A program made the position numbers and the translations under genes. A DNA stretch of 64,000 bases, from the NCBI GenBank assembly GCA_003133205.1, contig PKWK01000179.1:621-64620 (forward strand), written 5' to 3'. The notes under the pieces are model-generated. The model ran no database searches and was not told the origin of the DNA. It saw only the letters and a list, made by a program, of their open reading frames with translations. How positions within the stretch are numbered: position 1 is the stretch's first letter; every line of letters starts with the position of its first letter. The DNA is from Granulicella sp. (GTDB taxonomy: Bacteria; Acidobacteriota; Terriglobia; Terriglobales; Acidobacteriaceae). This document shows, one piece after another, positions 1 to 8,676 of this stretch.

Positions 1-1512
1 GAAGCACTGGGGATCGAGGAAGGCGAGCGGGTGTGGGTGGAGACGCTGCGGGGGCGAGTTCTCTTCACTGCCAGGCTGACCGACAATATCGTGCGCGGTG
101 CAATCGATGCCGCAATGGGCGGCGGCGGGCCGCTCGGAGGACGGGCGTGGCAGGAGTGCAACGTGAACGAACTCACCGATATTACCCGCTTCGACCCGAT
201 CTCCGGCTTTCCCATCTACAAGACGCTCCTCTGCCGTGTGAGCAAGTCAGACAGTTCCCACCTTTCTGAGCGAAACCCGGATGTCGAAGCGTCTATTGAA
301 GAAGACGCGTGTCCTGTTCCTCATCCTGCAGCGCCAGACGATGCAGCCCGCAGGGTCTACCTCGACTACAACGCGACCACTTTCGTTGCTCCCGACGTGC
401 GCGAGGCGATGCTGCCGTTTTTCAGCGCGACAGGTGGTAACCCCTCCAGCATACACAGCGCGGGGAACCTCGCCAGAGCAGCGGTGGACGTGGCACGAAG
501 GATCATCGCCCAGGGGTTGAATTGCACTGCCCGGCGTGTGGTGTTCACCGGCGGCGGCTCTGAAGCCGACAACCTGGCAATTCTGGGACTCGCGCGAGCC
601 TCGGATGGCTCACGGCGTCATTTGATCACCAGCAGCATCGAGCACCCGGCGGTCCTCGCGCCATTCCATGCACTGGCGGCTGATGGGTTCGACCTCAGCG
701 TTCTTCCGGTGAACCGGAATGGCGTCGTGGAACCAGAGTCACTAATCGAGGTCATTAGCCCCGACACGCTTCTCGTCTCCGTCATGCTAGCGAACAACGA
801 AACCGGAGCGCTGCAACCGGTGCGAGAGCTAGCCGCGATCGCGCACGAACACGGGGCTTTGTTTCATACGGACGCGGTACAGGCTTTCGGGAAGATCCCG
901 GTCGATGTCGAAGAACTCGGCGTGGACCTGCTGGCCGTTTCCGCCCACAAGCTGCATGGGCCCAAGGGAGTCGGGGTTCTCTACGTGCGCAATGGGTTAC
1001 AACTCGATCCGCTCATCAAGGGAGGAGGACAGGAGCACGGAATGCGCTCAGGGACCGAGAACGTCCCCGGTATTGTCGGTTTCGGCAAGGCAGTGGAACT
1101 GGCGCTTCGCGGGCTGAATTCCGGAGAGCCAGGAAGGGTAGCCCGGCTGCGCGACCGGCTTGAGGCGGGTATCCATGAACTCATCTCTGGAGCACACAGA
1201 AACGGCCCCGAGCGCGAACGCCTCCCAAACACGCTGAACATGACCCTTCCGGAGATACGAGGGGAATCGCTGGTTCTTTTCCTCGACCGCAAGGGAATTG
1301 CTTTCTCTTCCGGCTCAGCGTGCAAATCGGGGAACCCGGACCCTTCGCACGCTCTGCTTGCTATGGGACTCACCCCGGCCGAAGCTCACTGCTCAGTACG
1401 ATTCTCGCTGGGGGCGTGGAACACGGAAGAAGAGATCAGGTATGTGATCGAGGCATTCTCGGAAGTGCTGCGCGAGACCCGCAGCGCGGTACGGTTTGTG
1501 TCGTGCAGATAA
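1..1512 (+). CDS. Molybdopterin oxidoreductase C-terminus fused to cysteine desulfurase (5' partial)
   Basis: The frame is open from base 1, so the gene begins outside the window. Codons 1 to about 85 match a molybdopterin-dinucleotide-binding domain (PF01568 type): a segment reading GIEEGERVWVETLRG, then NELTD...DPISGFPIYK, the usual C-terminal end of formate-dehydrogenase-like large subunits. After a linker of about 30 residues, a complete NifS/IscS-type cysteine desulfurase starts at VYLDYNATTF (about codon 118). The PLP lysine lies in SAHKLHGPKG (codon 317) and the catalytic cysteine in SSGSACKSG (codon 441). Such desulfurases supply sulfur for Fe-S clusters and, through FdhD, for the Mo ligand of formate dehydrogenases. 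There is no stop between the two parts. The fusion is seen; self-sulfuration is inferred. Confidence 0.85.
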   Translation, partial: EALGIEEGERVWVETLRGRVLFTARLTDNIVRGAIDAAMGGGGPLGGRAWQECNVNELTDITRFDPISGFPIYKTLLCRVSKSDSSHLSERNPDVEASIEEDACPVPHPAAPDDAARRVYLDYNATTFVAPDVREAMLPFFSATGGNPSSIHSAGNLARAAVDVARRIIAQGLNCTARRVVFTGGGSEADNLAILGLARASDGSRRHLITSSIEHPAVLAPFHALAADGFDLSVLPVNRNGVVEPESLIEVISPDTLLVSVMLANNETGALQPVRELAAIAHEHGALFHTDAVQAFGKIPVDVEELGVDLLAVSAHKLHGPKGVGVLYVRNGLQLDPLIKGGGQEHGMRSGTENVPGIVGFGKAVELALRGLNSGEPGRVARLRDRLEAGIHELISGAHRNGPERERLPNTLNMTLPEIRGESLVLFLDRKGIAFSSGSACKSGNPDPSHALLAMGLTPAEAHCSVRFSLGAWNTEEEIRYVIEAFSEVLRETRSAVRFVSCR

Positions 1513-1736
1513 GGAAACCGCATAAGAGCCGTTCCAGCGTCGACTTGTCCGATCCGCTATGGCGGGCCACCGCGATCTTGCTGCCAGCGGGGAGTTCGAC
1601 GCTGATGTTGAAGCGCGCCAGTTTCTAGTTTTCGTTCATCCGCTACTCGCCTACAGGATTATTGTGGGCCTCGCGAGCACTCGATATCGACGTCGATGCG
1701 AACCGCAAAATCATTGGCATGTCGTAGATGTCGTCC

Positions 1737-1776
1737 AAAGTAAATCGGGCCTCACCTCCGAGGCCCGGTTTACTTT
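1737..1776. terminator. Bidirectional rho-independent terminator candidate
   Basis: A 16-bp inverted repeat has arms at 1737-1752 and 1761-1776, an 8-nt loop and one G:T-type mismatch. It lies between the convergent fusion gene and the dehydrogenase gene, so it could end both transcripts. No long T-run follows on either side. The flanking A/T of the arms would partly serve. Confidence 0.6.
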
Positions 1777-1791
1777 GCAATCGTTGCCGAC

Positions 1792-2961
1792 TCAAGCAGC
1801 GTTCGCGAAATTGTTCGGGTGCAGCAAAACCTTGGTCCAGCCCGGATCGCGGTTATCAAAGTGCTTATAGGCTTGTGGTGCTTCCTCAAGGGGCAACTCA
1901 TGCGAGACGATCATCGATGGATTAGCCTTGCTCTGGTGAATGAGGTCGCGCAGCCGGCGGTTGTACGCCTTCACATTGCACTGGCCGGTACCCATCTTCT
2001 GGCCTTTGAACCAGAACTTGCCCATGTCGAAGGCGATCTCGCCATTCTTCGCTAGCTTATCTTCAGCGCCAGGATCCTTCGGAATGAAGACCCCGACAAC
2101 GCCAAGGGTACCCGTTGCTTTTACCGCATCGACAAGCGAGTTCATCACAAGATTTGGAACCTCTTTCCCGGAGGCGTTGTGACACTGGTAGCCAACGCAT
2201 TCGGCTCCGCAATCGGCACCCCGGCCACCAGTGAGTTCGCGGATTCGATCGCCAACGTCACCGCCCATCATGTTGATAGGGGTTGCGCCGATCTGCTCTG
2301 CGAGGGCGAGGCGATCCTCCTGGCCGTCAACGACAAAGATCTGGCTGGCACCCTGGATCCGTGCAGACATTGCCGCCATCAAGCCGACGGGGCCTGCGCC
2401 GTAGATGACGATGGATTCGCCAGACTGTAGGTTTGCCAGCCGCGTTGCGTGCCATCCAGTCGGAAAAATATCCGAGAGCATCACATAGTCGTTCTCCTTT
2501 TCCTCTGCGTCAGACGGGAGCTGGAGGCAGTTATAGTCGGCATAAGGCACGCGAAGATATTGCGCCTGGCCGCCGGCGTAGGGTCCCATGCCAGCAAAAC
2601 CATATGCCGCGCCGGCCATGCCTGGCATAACGGTGGGGTCGGCGCAGGTGAGGCAGTAACCAGAGAGTCCGCGTTCACAGTTGGCGCAGAAGCCGCAGCC
2701 GATGTTAAACGGAAGGACGACCTTATCGCCCTTCTTGACCGTATCCACGGCCTTGCCCACCTCGACGACTTCGCCGAGATTCTCATGACCGAGAATCTTC
2801 CCCTCCTCCACATCCGTGCGGCCTTCGTACATATGCAGGTCGGATCCGCAGATGTTGGTTGTCGTGAGTTTGATGACGACGTCGGTGTACTTCTCAATCT
2901 TGGCGTCGGGAACGTTGTCTACAGAGACCTTCTTGGCACCGTGATAAACCAGAGCTTTCAT
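1792..2961 (-). CDS. Zinc-dependent formaldehyde/alcohol dehydrogenase (glutathione-independent type)
   Basis: A 389-residue medium-chain dehydrogenase. Catalytic zinc ligands are Cys38 (NICGSD) and His59-Glu60 (GHEN). The structural-zinc lobe is CGFCANCERGLSGYC (Cys89, 92, 95, 103). The NAD-binding Rossmann motif is YGAGPVGL near residue 185. The insertion around GMAGAAYGFAGMG and the overall layout fit the glutathione-independent formaldehyde dehydrogenase group. Members oxidise formaldehyde or small alcohols with tightly bound NAD; the exact substrate cannot be read from sequence. It converges on the molybdenum/desulfurase fusion gene, which could oxidise formate, but co-function is only a guess. 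The ATG at 2961 follows an AAGGAATT-type ribosome site. Confidence 0.85.
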   Translation of the reverse strand: MKALVYHGAKKVSVDNVPDAKIEKYTDVVIKLTTTNICGSDLHMYEGRTDVEEGKILGHENLGEVVEVGKAVDTVKKGDKVVLPFNIGCGFCANCERGLSGYCLTCADPTVMPGMAGAAYGFAGMGPYAGGQAQYLRVPYADYNCLQLPSDAEEKENDYVMLSDIFPTGWHATRLANLQSGESIVIYGAGPVGLMAAMSARIQGASQIFVVDGQEDRLALAEQIGATPINMMGGDVGDRIRELTGGRGADCGAECVGYQCHNASGKEVPNLVMNSLVDAVKATGTLGVVGVFIPKDPGAEDKLAKNGEIAFDMGKFWFKGQKMGTGQCNVKAYNRRLRDLIHQSKANPSMIVSHELPLEEAPQAYKHFDNRDPGWTKVLLHPNNFANAA

Positions 2962-3211
2962 GGCAAAATTCCTTTAAAGCGCAAATCGTTCAGACAGCGC
3001 GGTTCTCGTGCGGGAATGGAGCCTATGCGGCGGTGGTGCAACCTGCATAGGCAAACGATGACGGACATAGAGTCGGACGGCATTTCTCCGACAGCAACTA
3101 GAACCTGTGATGCAGGTCTGAAAGACAGAGTGGCCTTACGACACAGCAATCCAACGCCGCCTTATTGCGGTGTAGGTTCAGCAGTTCTAAATGAGTAACC
3201 AAGAGGAGCAC

Positions 3212-3480
3212 CTACGTGGGCGGTGCTTTGCCCCAGAAGAGGATATTCATCAGGGAGGTCCAGTCTGGGAAGAGGAGGTAGGCGGAGATGGTGCCGAGGT
3301 GACGGAAGAAACGAGCGCGAGCAGCAATCGCAGTACGGGCTTGTTGCCAGAGCGTCTCCAGGCAGTCAAAAACGGTATGGAAGGCGAAGGCCAGCAGGTT
3401 CATGGCGACGAAGGTTCTGGCTAGGTACCGCTTTCCATGCCCGAAGTTGTTGAAGATGCCTTGCCGAGTGGACTCGATGG
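3212..3480 (-). pseudogene. Transposase C-terminal fragment (ISNCY-like)
   Basis: Reading through from about 3480 gives NNFGHGKRYLARTF followed by MNLLAFAFHTVFDCLE and ends at 3212. The 'FGHGK...NLLAFAFHT' tail is characteristic of a group of DDE transposases often filed as ISNCY or IS4-like. Only the last 80 or so residues remain and no start is present. The fragment adjoins, and partly overlaps in another frame, an IS66 fragment, so two elements have been spliced here. Confidence 0.6.
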
Positions 3481-3765
3481 GAGTGCCGTTCGGCTGGCCG
3501 CCTCGATCTGCGCCTTGAGTTCGCTGAGCACCGACGGAGCCCGTTCCATGCGTAGCGCGTGACGCGTGGCGTGGTCCATGTTCTCGTCACGCGCCTGAGC
3601 ATCGATGGCAAACAGCTTCACCATCTGCGCCACGATTCGTGTCGAGGCAACGTCCTGTTGATTGAGCTTGGTCGCCTCTACAAAGCGTCTTCTTGAGTGC
3701 GCCCAACATGCGGCGTGCACCATCTTCGGTCCGCCGACACGGTCGTAAGCCGCATAAGAGGAATC
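3421..3765 (-). pseudogene. IS66-family transposase (TnpC) fragment
   Basis: The frame contains YAAYDRVGGPKMVHAACWAHSRR, then FVEATKL and SELKAQIEAA, which match the middle of IS66 TnpC proteins, including the conserved WAH(S/A)RR block. It runs into the family's ALPxSxLGKA stretch and then stops at 3421. Neither the N-terminal third nor the C-terminal part is present. The upstream edge at about 3765 lies inside the reading frame of the response regulator, so this insertion probably cut that gene. Confidence 0.65.
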
Positions 3766-4376
3766 TCCAAAATGGGCTTCCACTGAAATGCTCGGGAAGA
3801 CGTCTGATTGGTCGGCTGAACGATCGCGTAGTGAATCAAGCTGTGGCAATAGACGCAACACGTTTCACGGATGAGGCAGCCCGTTTTGCCCAAAACCTGG
3901 GTGAACGTCCTTAAGCACTCCGGGCACGCCATCATGACGTACGGCTCGCCAGAAGGAGCATCAATCCAGATCGGTGCCGACGGGCCGGGGCGATAGACCG
4001 AGTACAGCCCATTAAAATGGATCGTGGCTTCAATAATCTGCAACAACCCAGCAACCTTCGTTGCTTTTTCATAGAAAGCGTCGGCAGCAATTCCTGTGGG
4101 GACATCGCTGCCTGAAAACGCACTGCTCATAGCGATTACCTGGATCGCTGGAAACCGGCGACGGACCACCGAGAGCAATTCGAAACCAGACATGCCAGAC
4201 ATGTAGAGGTCGGACAGAAGGATGTCGGGAGCCTCGGTCCGTATCTCGGCGAGTGCGGAAAATCCATCTTCCGCCGTCCGAACTTTATACCCCGCTTGCG
4301 CCAGGATAGCGGACAGCAAAAGCCGAAGCTGAACATCGTCTTCCACAATCAGGATATTTTGCGTTGGAGTGGACAA
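3678..4376 (-). CDS. Response-regulator receiver domain with C-terminal zinc-ribbon-like module; tail replaced by IS66 sequence
   Basis: Residues 1-120 form a receiver domain: acidic pair EDD at 12-14, phospho-acceptor Asp56 in LLSDLYMSG, and a Lys near 104. A second module holds Cys151-x2-Cys154, Cys167 and Cys173/174-x2-Cys177, which looks like a small zinc ribbon and not a DNA-binding domain. The protein may therefore signal by protein contact or bind nucleic acid through the ribbon. The start is TTG at 4376, preceded by a G-run ribosome site. From about residue 203 the frame runs through IS66-derived DNA, so the last 30 residues are probably not native. No sensor kinase is adjacent. Confidence 0.65.
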   Translation of the reverse strand: MSTPTQNILIVEDDVQLRLLLSAILAQAGYKVRTAEDGFSALAEIRTEAPDILLSDLYMSGMSGFELLSVVRRRFPAIQVIAMSSAFSGSDVPTGIAADAFYEKATKVAGLLQIIEATIHFNGLYSVYRPGPSAPIWIDAPSGEPYVMMACPECLRTFTQVLGKTGCLIRETCCVYCHSLIHYAIVQPTNQTSSRAFQWKPILEIPLMRLTTVSADRRWCTPHVGRTQEDAL

Positions 4377-4663
4377 CTTGCGCCCCCCTGCGAACTTCTC
4401 AATGGAAGCTCTGATCTAGAGCATCGTACTCCACATATTTGTTAATCAGTGACATAGATCACATCTGTAATGACTGTTGATCTGTTCAAAATTGCCCACC
4501 TTTTGCTGTATCAGATCTGGCCTTTCAAAGCCCGACACAAAACACATCCGAACAGACACTCGTTCGTTCAGTAGTGCAGAACAACATTGAGCAGGGACTT
4601 GTGAACTTGGATGCGACCGTTGTATTCGATGAAGCCGAGCTTGCGAAATCGATTCATGAAGGG

Positions 4664-5120
4664 CTAAGCGACCTTCCGCCGCCTAACCGCTCTCGATTTT
4701 TGCACGGCTTTACGAATCCACCAAGCCAAGACGGAGATTGCGAGCCATGCCAGCCCTGCGACGGGAAGGACGGCTGGGGTGGAGTGACTGGGCAGGAAGC
4801 GCCAAATCAGTATTGCGAATGCAATCAGGCCCAGAGCCCCCATCGCCGCTCCTACTGCATCGATGCCGGCGGCAACTCTGCCTCTTGAAGTGCCATCGAA
4901 ACCGACTCGCCGCTTTTTCTCCTTCGCGTGCTTCTCGATCAACGTAGCCCCGTCCGGGAAAAATCGCCGGAAATGCCAGGAAGAGTCCGGCAACACCCGG
5001 ACCATACCGTCTGGCTATCAATCCCGTAAGCGCCGTCACGATGCCACCGAAGACGAAACGCACCGCATAGTTCCTCCAGCGAATGTGCTGCATAGAGGAA
5101 ACATCGAGTCCGATTCTCAT
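4664..5120 (-). pseudogene. DUF3147-like small membrane protein, frameshifted
   Basis: The start at 5120 gives MRIGLDVSSMQHIRWRNYAV, then a hydrophobic FVFGGIVTALTGLIARRYGP segment and LFLAFPAIFP. Near 4950-4960 the sensible frame jumps: ATLIEKHAKEKKRR and two more membrane segments (GALGLIAFAILIWRFL and LAWLAISVLAWWI) continue in a second frame to 4664. The joined product has the layout of DUF3147 membrane proteins. One base too many or two too few in the G/C run would explain the break. It could be real decay or a sequencing error. Confidence 0.6.
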
Positions 5121-5129
5121 AGATCCGTC

Positions 5130-5396
5130 CTATCGCACCCAGACAAACCAGAGCCCAAAGGTAACGGCTAGCCAAATCAGTATGAGTGTCGATGTCGCGG
5201 CTAAGGCCGGCGGTTTATAGCGCATCATGACTTTGCTCACTATCGATGCGTAGAGAAAAAACGCGATTGCTCCGGCGATCATGGAGCGAGCCTCAATTGC
5301 AGCGTAGTCCCTGCCCTTCGTTGCAACTGTCAATCCGAGAGTAGAGAGCGCAATTCTCTGATTTTCGTGCGCCAGCAGTAGCCCATGAACTGCCAC
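5130..5396 (-). pseudogene. Membrane protein fragment, companion of the DUF3147-like gene
   Basis: The credible part begins at about RDYAAIEARSMIAGAIAFFLY and has two membrane segments ending LIWLAVTFGLWFVWVR at 5130, ten bases before the next gene. Residues 1-30 overlap the helicase remnant in another frame and look foreign, so the 5' end was probably lost. DUF3147-type proteins often occur as adjacent pairs, which this arrangement resembles. Function is unknown. Confidence 0.45.
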
Positions 5397-6800
5397 GGAT
5401 TACAAGCGGAACGGAAGAAGGTCGCGAAGGTCGCGCGGCCGTCGATATGATCGTTGGGCTCGCCGATCTGGATGATGTTGAGGTCCAATGAGCCGGTCGC
5501 AGGACGCCAAGCGCCCAGTCTGCAAATGCGTCGTCTACGAAGTCACCGACCTGAAGAAATTTGCCAAGGTCTACTCGGCTTTCGCTCCACTGCTGGCGAG
5601 TTTTGATCGTTACTCGGTTTATGGTGTTAGTGTTCTCCATCAAGTATTTGCCGAACAGCAAGGGACTGCAACCCGGCTTGCGCTTGATGGTGACAGACGC
5701 TTTGGACGCCTTGGAACAGGCGTTTTCCGAAGTGAAGCGTTTGACTATCTCCTCACAGACGCCGTAGTTGCCCTGGAAGACGCTGCGACCCTCTCCTCCC
5801 CACGCATAACCGTCCTGCGCCATCTGTGGGGCATCCATGCGGTACAGGATGTTGTAGAGATCATCGGCATAACCTCCCATCATCGTCCCAGTTAATCCAA
5901 CCAGCTTTTTCCCAATCCGGCCAAGCACCGCCAGCCCGTTGCCCTGGGCTGTGTCGCCGGCGAGCTGGTGAAGCTCGTCTGCAATGGCGTAGTCGAAGAA
6001 GTCCTTCATATAGCGACCCATGTAATCGAGGGGCGCCATGCGCTGAAGTTTGTTCTTGTCAGCCTGCCAAAGTGGCGAGAAGACGGTCGTGCCTTTGTTG
6101 GGCCGGTTCAGCGTCTCATCGTACTTATTGGTGTCGAAGGACGAGCGGGTGAGGTTGCCTCCGGATGAGGTTTCGACGGGGAGACCGCTCTCAATGCTGA
6201 TGACGCTGCCATTGTTTGGTCCTGATTCGGCGACCTCAAAAGCGTGCTTCCAGAAGTAGCCGAGTTTCCCTTTCTCCTTGCTCATAATGAAGAAGGAACT
6301 CTCGGGACAAATCTTCTTGAAGCCTTTGCGCCCAAGCTTGCGAAGCTCACTGAGGCTGATTTTCAGGCCCTTGTGAACGATCTTGCCTTTCTCGTAGGCT
6401 ACCTCGACCATACCGTGGGGCAGTTTGGGGTCGGCGTTGTTGCGCATGTCGTACACGATGAAGACCCGAACGTTGGGCAGAGTGAGAAACACCTCGCGCG
6501 CCCACTTTTTCGGAAGATGCGGCGGACACATCGCAATCGCGGTGAACCGTTTGCCGGCTGCATGCACAAAGCACGAAGCAATCGACATCAGAGTTTTGCC
6601 CGTCCCGCATTCTGCAACCATCTTGGCGGCCCTACCGCCCTTCTTCCAGAACTTGACGGTGCCCATAATGGCAAGCGCCTGGGCGGGGAGAGGTTTCCGT
6701 TTGAGCTTCGCCAGGAGCGGCGACACCGGGTCTTCTGGTTTGTGGAGAGGTTGATACGCCTCCGTGATGCGCTTCCCGAGGTCCGGAGCGTAGCCGACAG
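5345..6800 (-). pseudogene. SNF2/DEAD-type helicase remnant of mobile-element type, mosaic at its 3' end
   Basis: The frame 6726-5293 extends in frame upstream to about 6800. It holds LKRKPLPAQALAIMG, a Walker A-like AECGTGKTL, a DExH motif in ADELHQLAGDTAQG, and VGLTGTMMGGYADDLYN (motif III region). This matches the N-terminal half of large helicases carried by conjugative elements. After LLFGKYLMENT (about 5640) the similarity stops. The next stretch (QVGDFVDDAFADWALGVL, then after a frame change near 5480-5490 LNIIQIGEPNDHIDG and NPWQFMGYCW) looks like part of another element gene. The helicase C-terminal RecA lobe is missing, so this is not functional. Confidence 0.6.
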
Positions 6801-7403
6801 GCCAACTCGGGGAATCGTACGCTGAGCTGCTAGTTCGATGCGAGCCATCAGGGACTGGAGTTGCTTGCCGCGCTCGGTGCCCAGGAAGGAGTGCAACTCA
6901 TCGATGACGATGTATTTGATCAACGCTGCGAGCCGCGGGATCGCCGTGCCCCGGGTCACAAACAGTGCCTCCAGAGACTCCGGCGTGATAATGAGCACTC
7001 CGGAGGGATCTTGGAGAAATCGCTGCTTGCGCGAGGCCGGAACATCACCATGCCATCCGAGCACGGGGAGATCAAGATGCCAGCATACGTCTTGCAGACG
7101 CTGCTCCTGATCATTGATTAGAGCTTTCAGCGGACTGATCGACAGTACGAAGCCGCCATCGGTTCGTCCTTCGCCGTTCGGTTTCAGAAGCTGGGTCAGG
7201 ATAGGGAAGAAGGCCGCTTCGGTTTTTCCGGCCGAGGTCGCCGCCGCGAGGATGACATCGTGATCACCAGCGAGCAGTGCAGGGATGGCGAGTTCCTGCA
7301 CGGCGCGAAGCTCGCTCCAGCCTCGCGACCAGATCCAGTGCTGAATCCGCAGATCGAGCAGGAAAAACGGATTGATCTCAGATGCGGAAGGTGACGAGTT
7401 CAC
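6770..7403 (-). pseudogene. Lhr/BrxHI-like DEAD helicase, N-terminal third only
   Basis: The likely start is GTG at 7403, overlapping the end of the upstream ATPase gene by 26 bases. Visible motifs are a Q-motif-like WSELRAVQELAIPALL, Walker A ATSAGKTEA, SPLKALINDQ (Ia), TPESLEALF (Ib), DELHSFLGTERG (II, DELH) and VGLSATL (III). These fit Lhr-type helicases such as BrxHI. Just after SATL (about 6780) the sequence switches to the other helicase remnant, whose own start is also missing. A deletion seems to have joined the two genes at a point of local similarity. Confidence 0.7.
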
Positions 7404-8676
7404 TGTCCTCCTCCTTCGCATCCAGCTTGTCTGTCTGGCCTCCACGGTCGGGCATAACGTCGAGCTGCCGAACCAGGTCGGTCCACTTCGCCTGTGGGTT
7501 CTGCTCAAGGATGGCCAGCAGGTCGATAAACGATGTAATAGTGGTGCGGGGTGTGCGGAAATAGCTATCGCCCAGCCGCTGGCGGCAGTGGCTCATGAAG
7601 GCGGGGAGCGCCTCGTCTGGCAGGAGATACTTCGTCTTGTCGCCGAAGGCATAGAGGTCGCGCAGCTTTTCGAGCAGGACATAAAAGTCCTCCGGGGTGA
7701 GCGCAGCCAGGCGCAGCACTGGGCCTGAAAAGTCTGCGAGTCCGTTGCGTGCGAAAGCGTTCTGCGAGAGACGAGACTCGAGCGCCGCGTAACTGTAGAG
7801 GCCTCGCCGGGTATCGAGCAGGAACTCCGGTGTGCCGCCGAGCACGAAGCCGAGGCCCTCCGCCGATCCCTACAGCGAGTCGTTCAAGATGCGGAGGATC
7901 TGCTCATAATTGGCGTTGCGCGCCTGTGTGTTGGCCAGCTTGTAGAGGTTCACGAGCTCGTCCAGGCAGATAAGCAGGCCGCTATACCCGGCTAGACGGA
8001 CGAAGCGGGCCAGCAACTTGAGCTGGTCGTGGACGGACGCATCGTCGACGATGGTGCGGACGTTGAGCGCTGCTCGGGCGTCGGTGCGGGTCGTAAACTC
8101 CCCGCGCATCCAGCGCACGGCATCGCTCTTCAACTGTTCATTGCCCTGTTCAAACCCGCGCCAGTATGCGAGCACGACGTCGCCGAAGTCATAGCCATTG
8201 ACCATTTCAGTGAGCTGTTGCGCTTGCTGGCGGACGACCTGGTCTGTAGTTGAGCCCGTGACCTCAGCCTGTGCTTTGGCCTGCGAGATGAACTTTTCTA
8301 AGATCGCCGCCAAAGCCCCACCCTCTGGCTTGGTGCGGGTTGCCATGTTCCGGGTTAGTTCGGCGTAAAGGGAGCGAGCCTGCCCGCCGGAGGCATGGAG
8401 GCGGCGATCGGGATTGAGATCGGCGTGCATGGTGACGAGTTTCTTTTCGAGGGCAACGGAGCGAACCAGGTTGAGGAAGAAGGTCTTTCCCGCCCCATAC
8501 TCGCCGATGAGCAGCCGGAAGGTCGATCCACCCTGCGCAACGCGTTCGATGTCGGTGATCAACGTCTGCACTTCCTGTGCCCGTCCTACCTGAATCAAGT
8601 GCTGGCCAAGCCGGGGTACGACCCCGGCACGCAGGGACTGCAGAACTGCATCGCGCTCACGCGGACGAGGATTCAT
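7378..8676 (-). pseudogene. BrxD-like P-loop ATPase with an in-frame amber codon
   Basis: The ATG at 8676 overlaps the TerB gene stop as ATGA. Walker A is GEYGAGKT (residues 58-65), followed by MHADLNPDRRLH. A Walker B-like ICLDELVNLYK lies just before residue 250. Codon 269 (7870-7872) is TAG, but the same frame continues through GSAEGLGFVLGGTPEFLLDTR to 7378 and gives a product of about 432 residues, the expected size. The motif around the stop suggests a Gln codon (CAG) mutated to TAG. BrxD-type ATPases pair with Lhr-type helicases in BREX type 2 and related systems. As it stands the protein would lack its last 164 residues. Confidence 0.75.

Noticed and set aside
3081..3200. Possible promoter or att site near the dehydrogenase start
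   Set aside because: No repeat or consensus element could be supported.
4574..4888. Plus-strand frame beginning MQNNIEQGLVNLDATVVF
   Set aside because: The first 30 residues look plausible as a gene start, but after about 4664 it is antisense to the DUF3147-like gene. At most it is a fragment, and no family is recognised.
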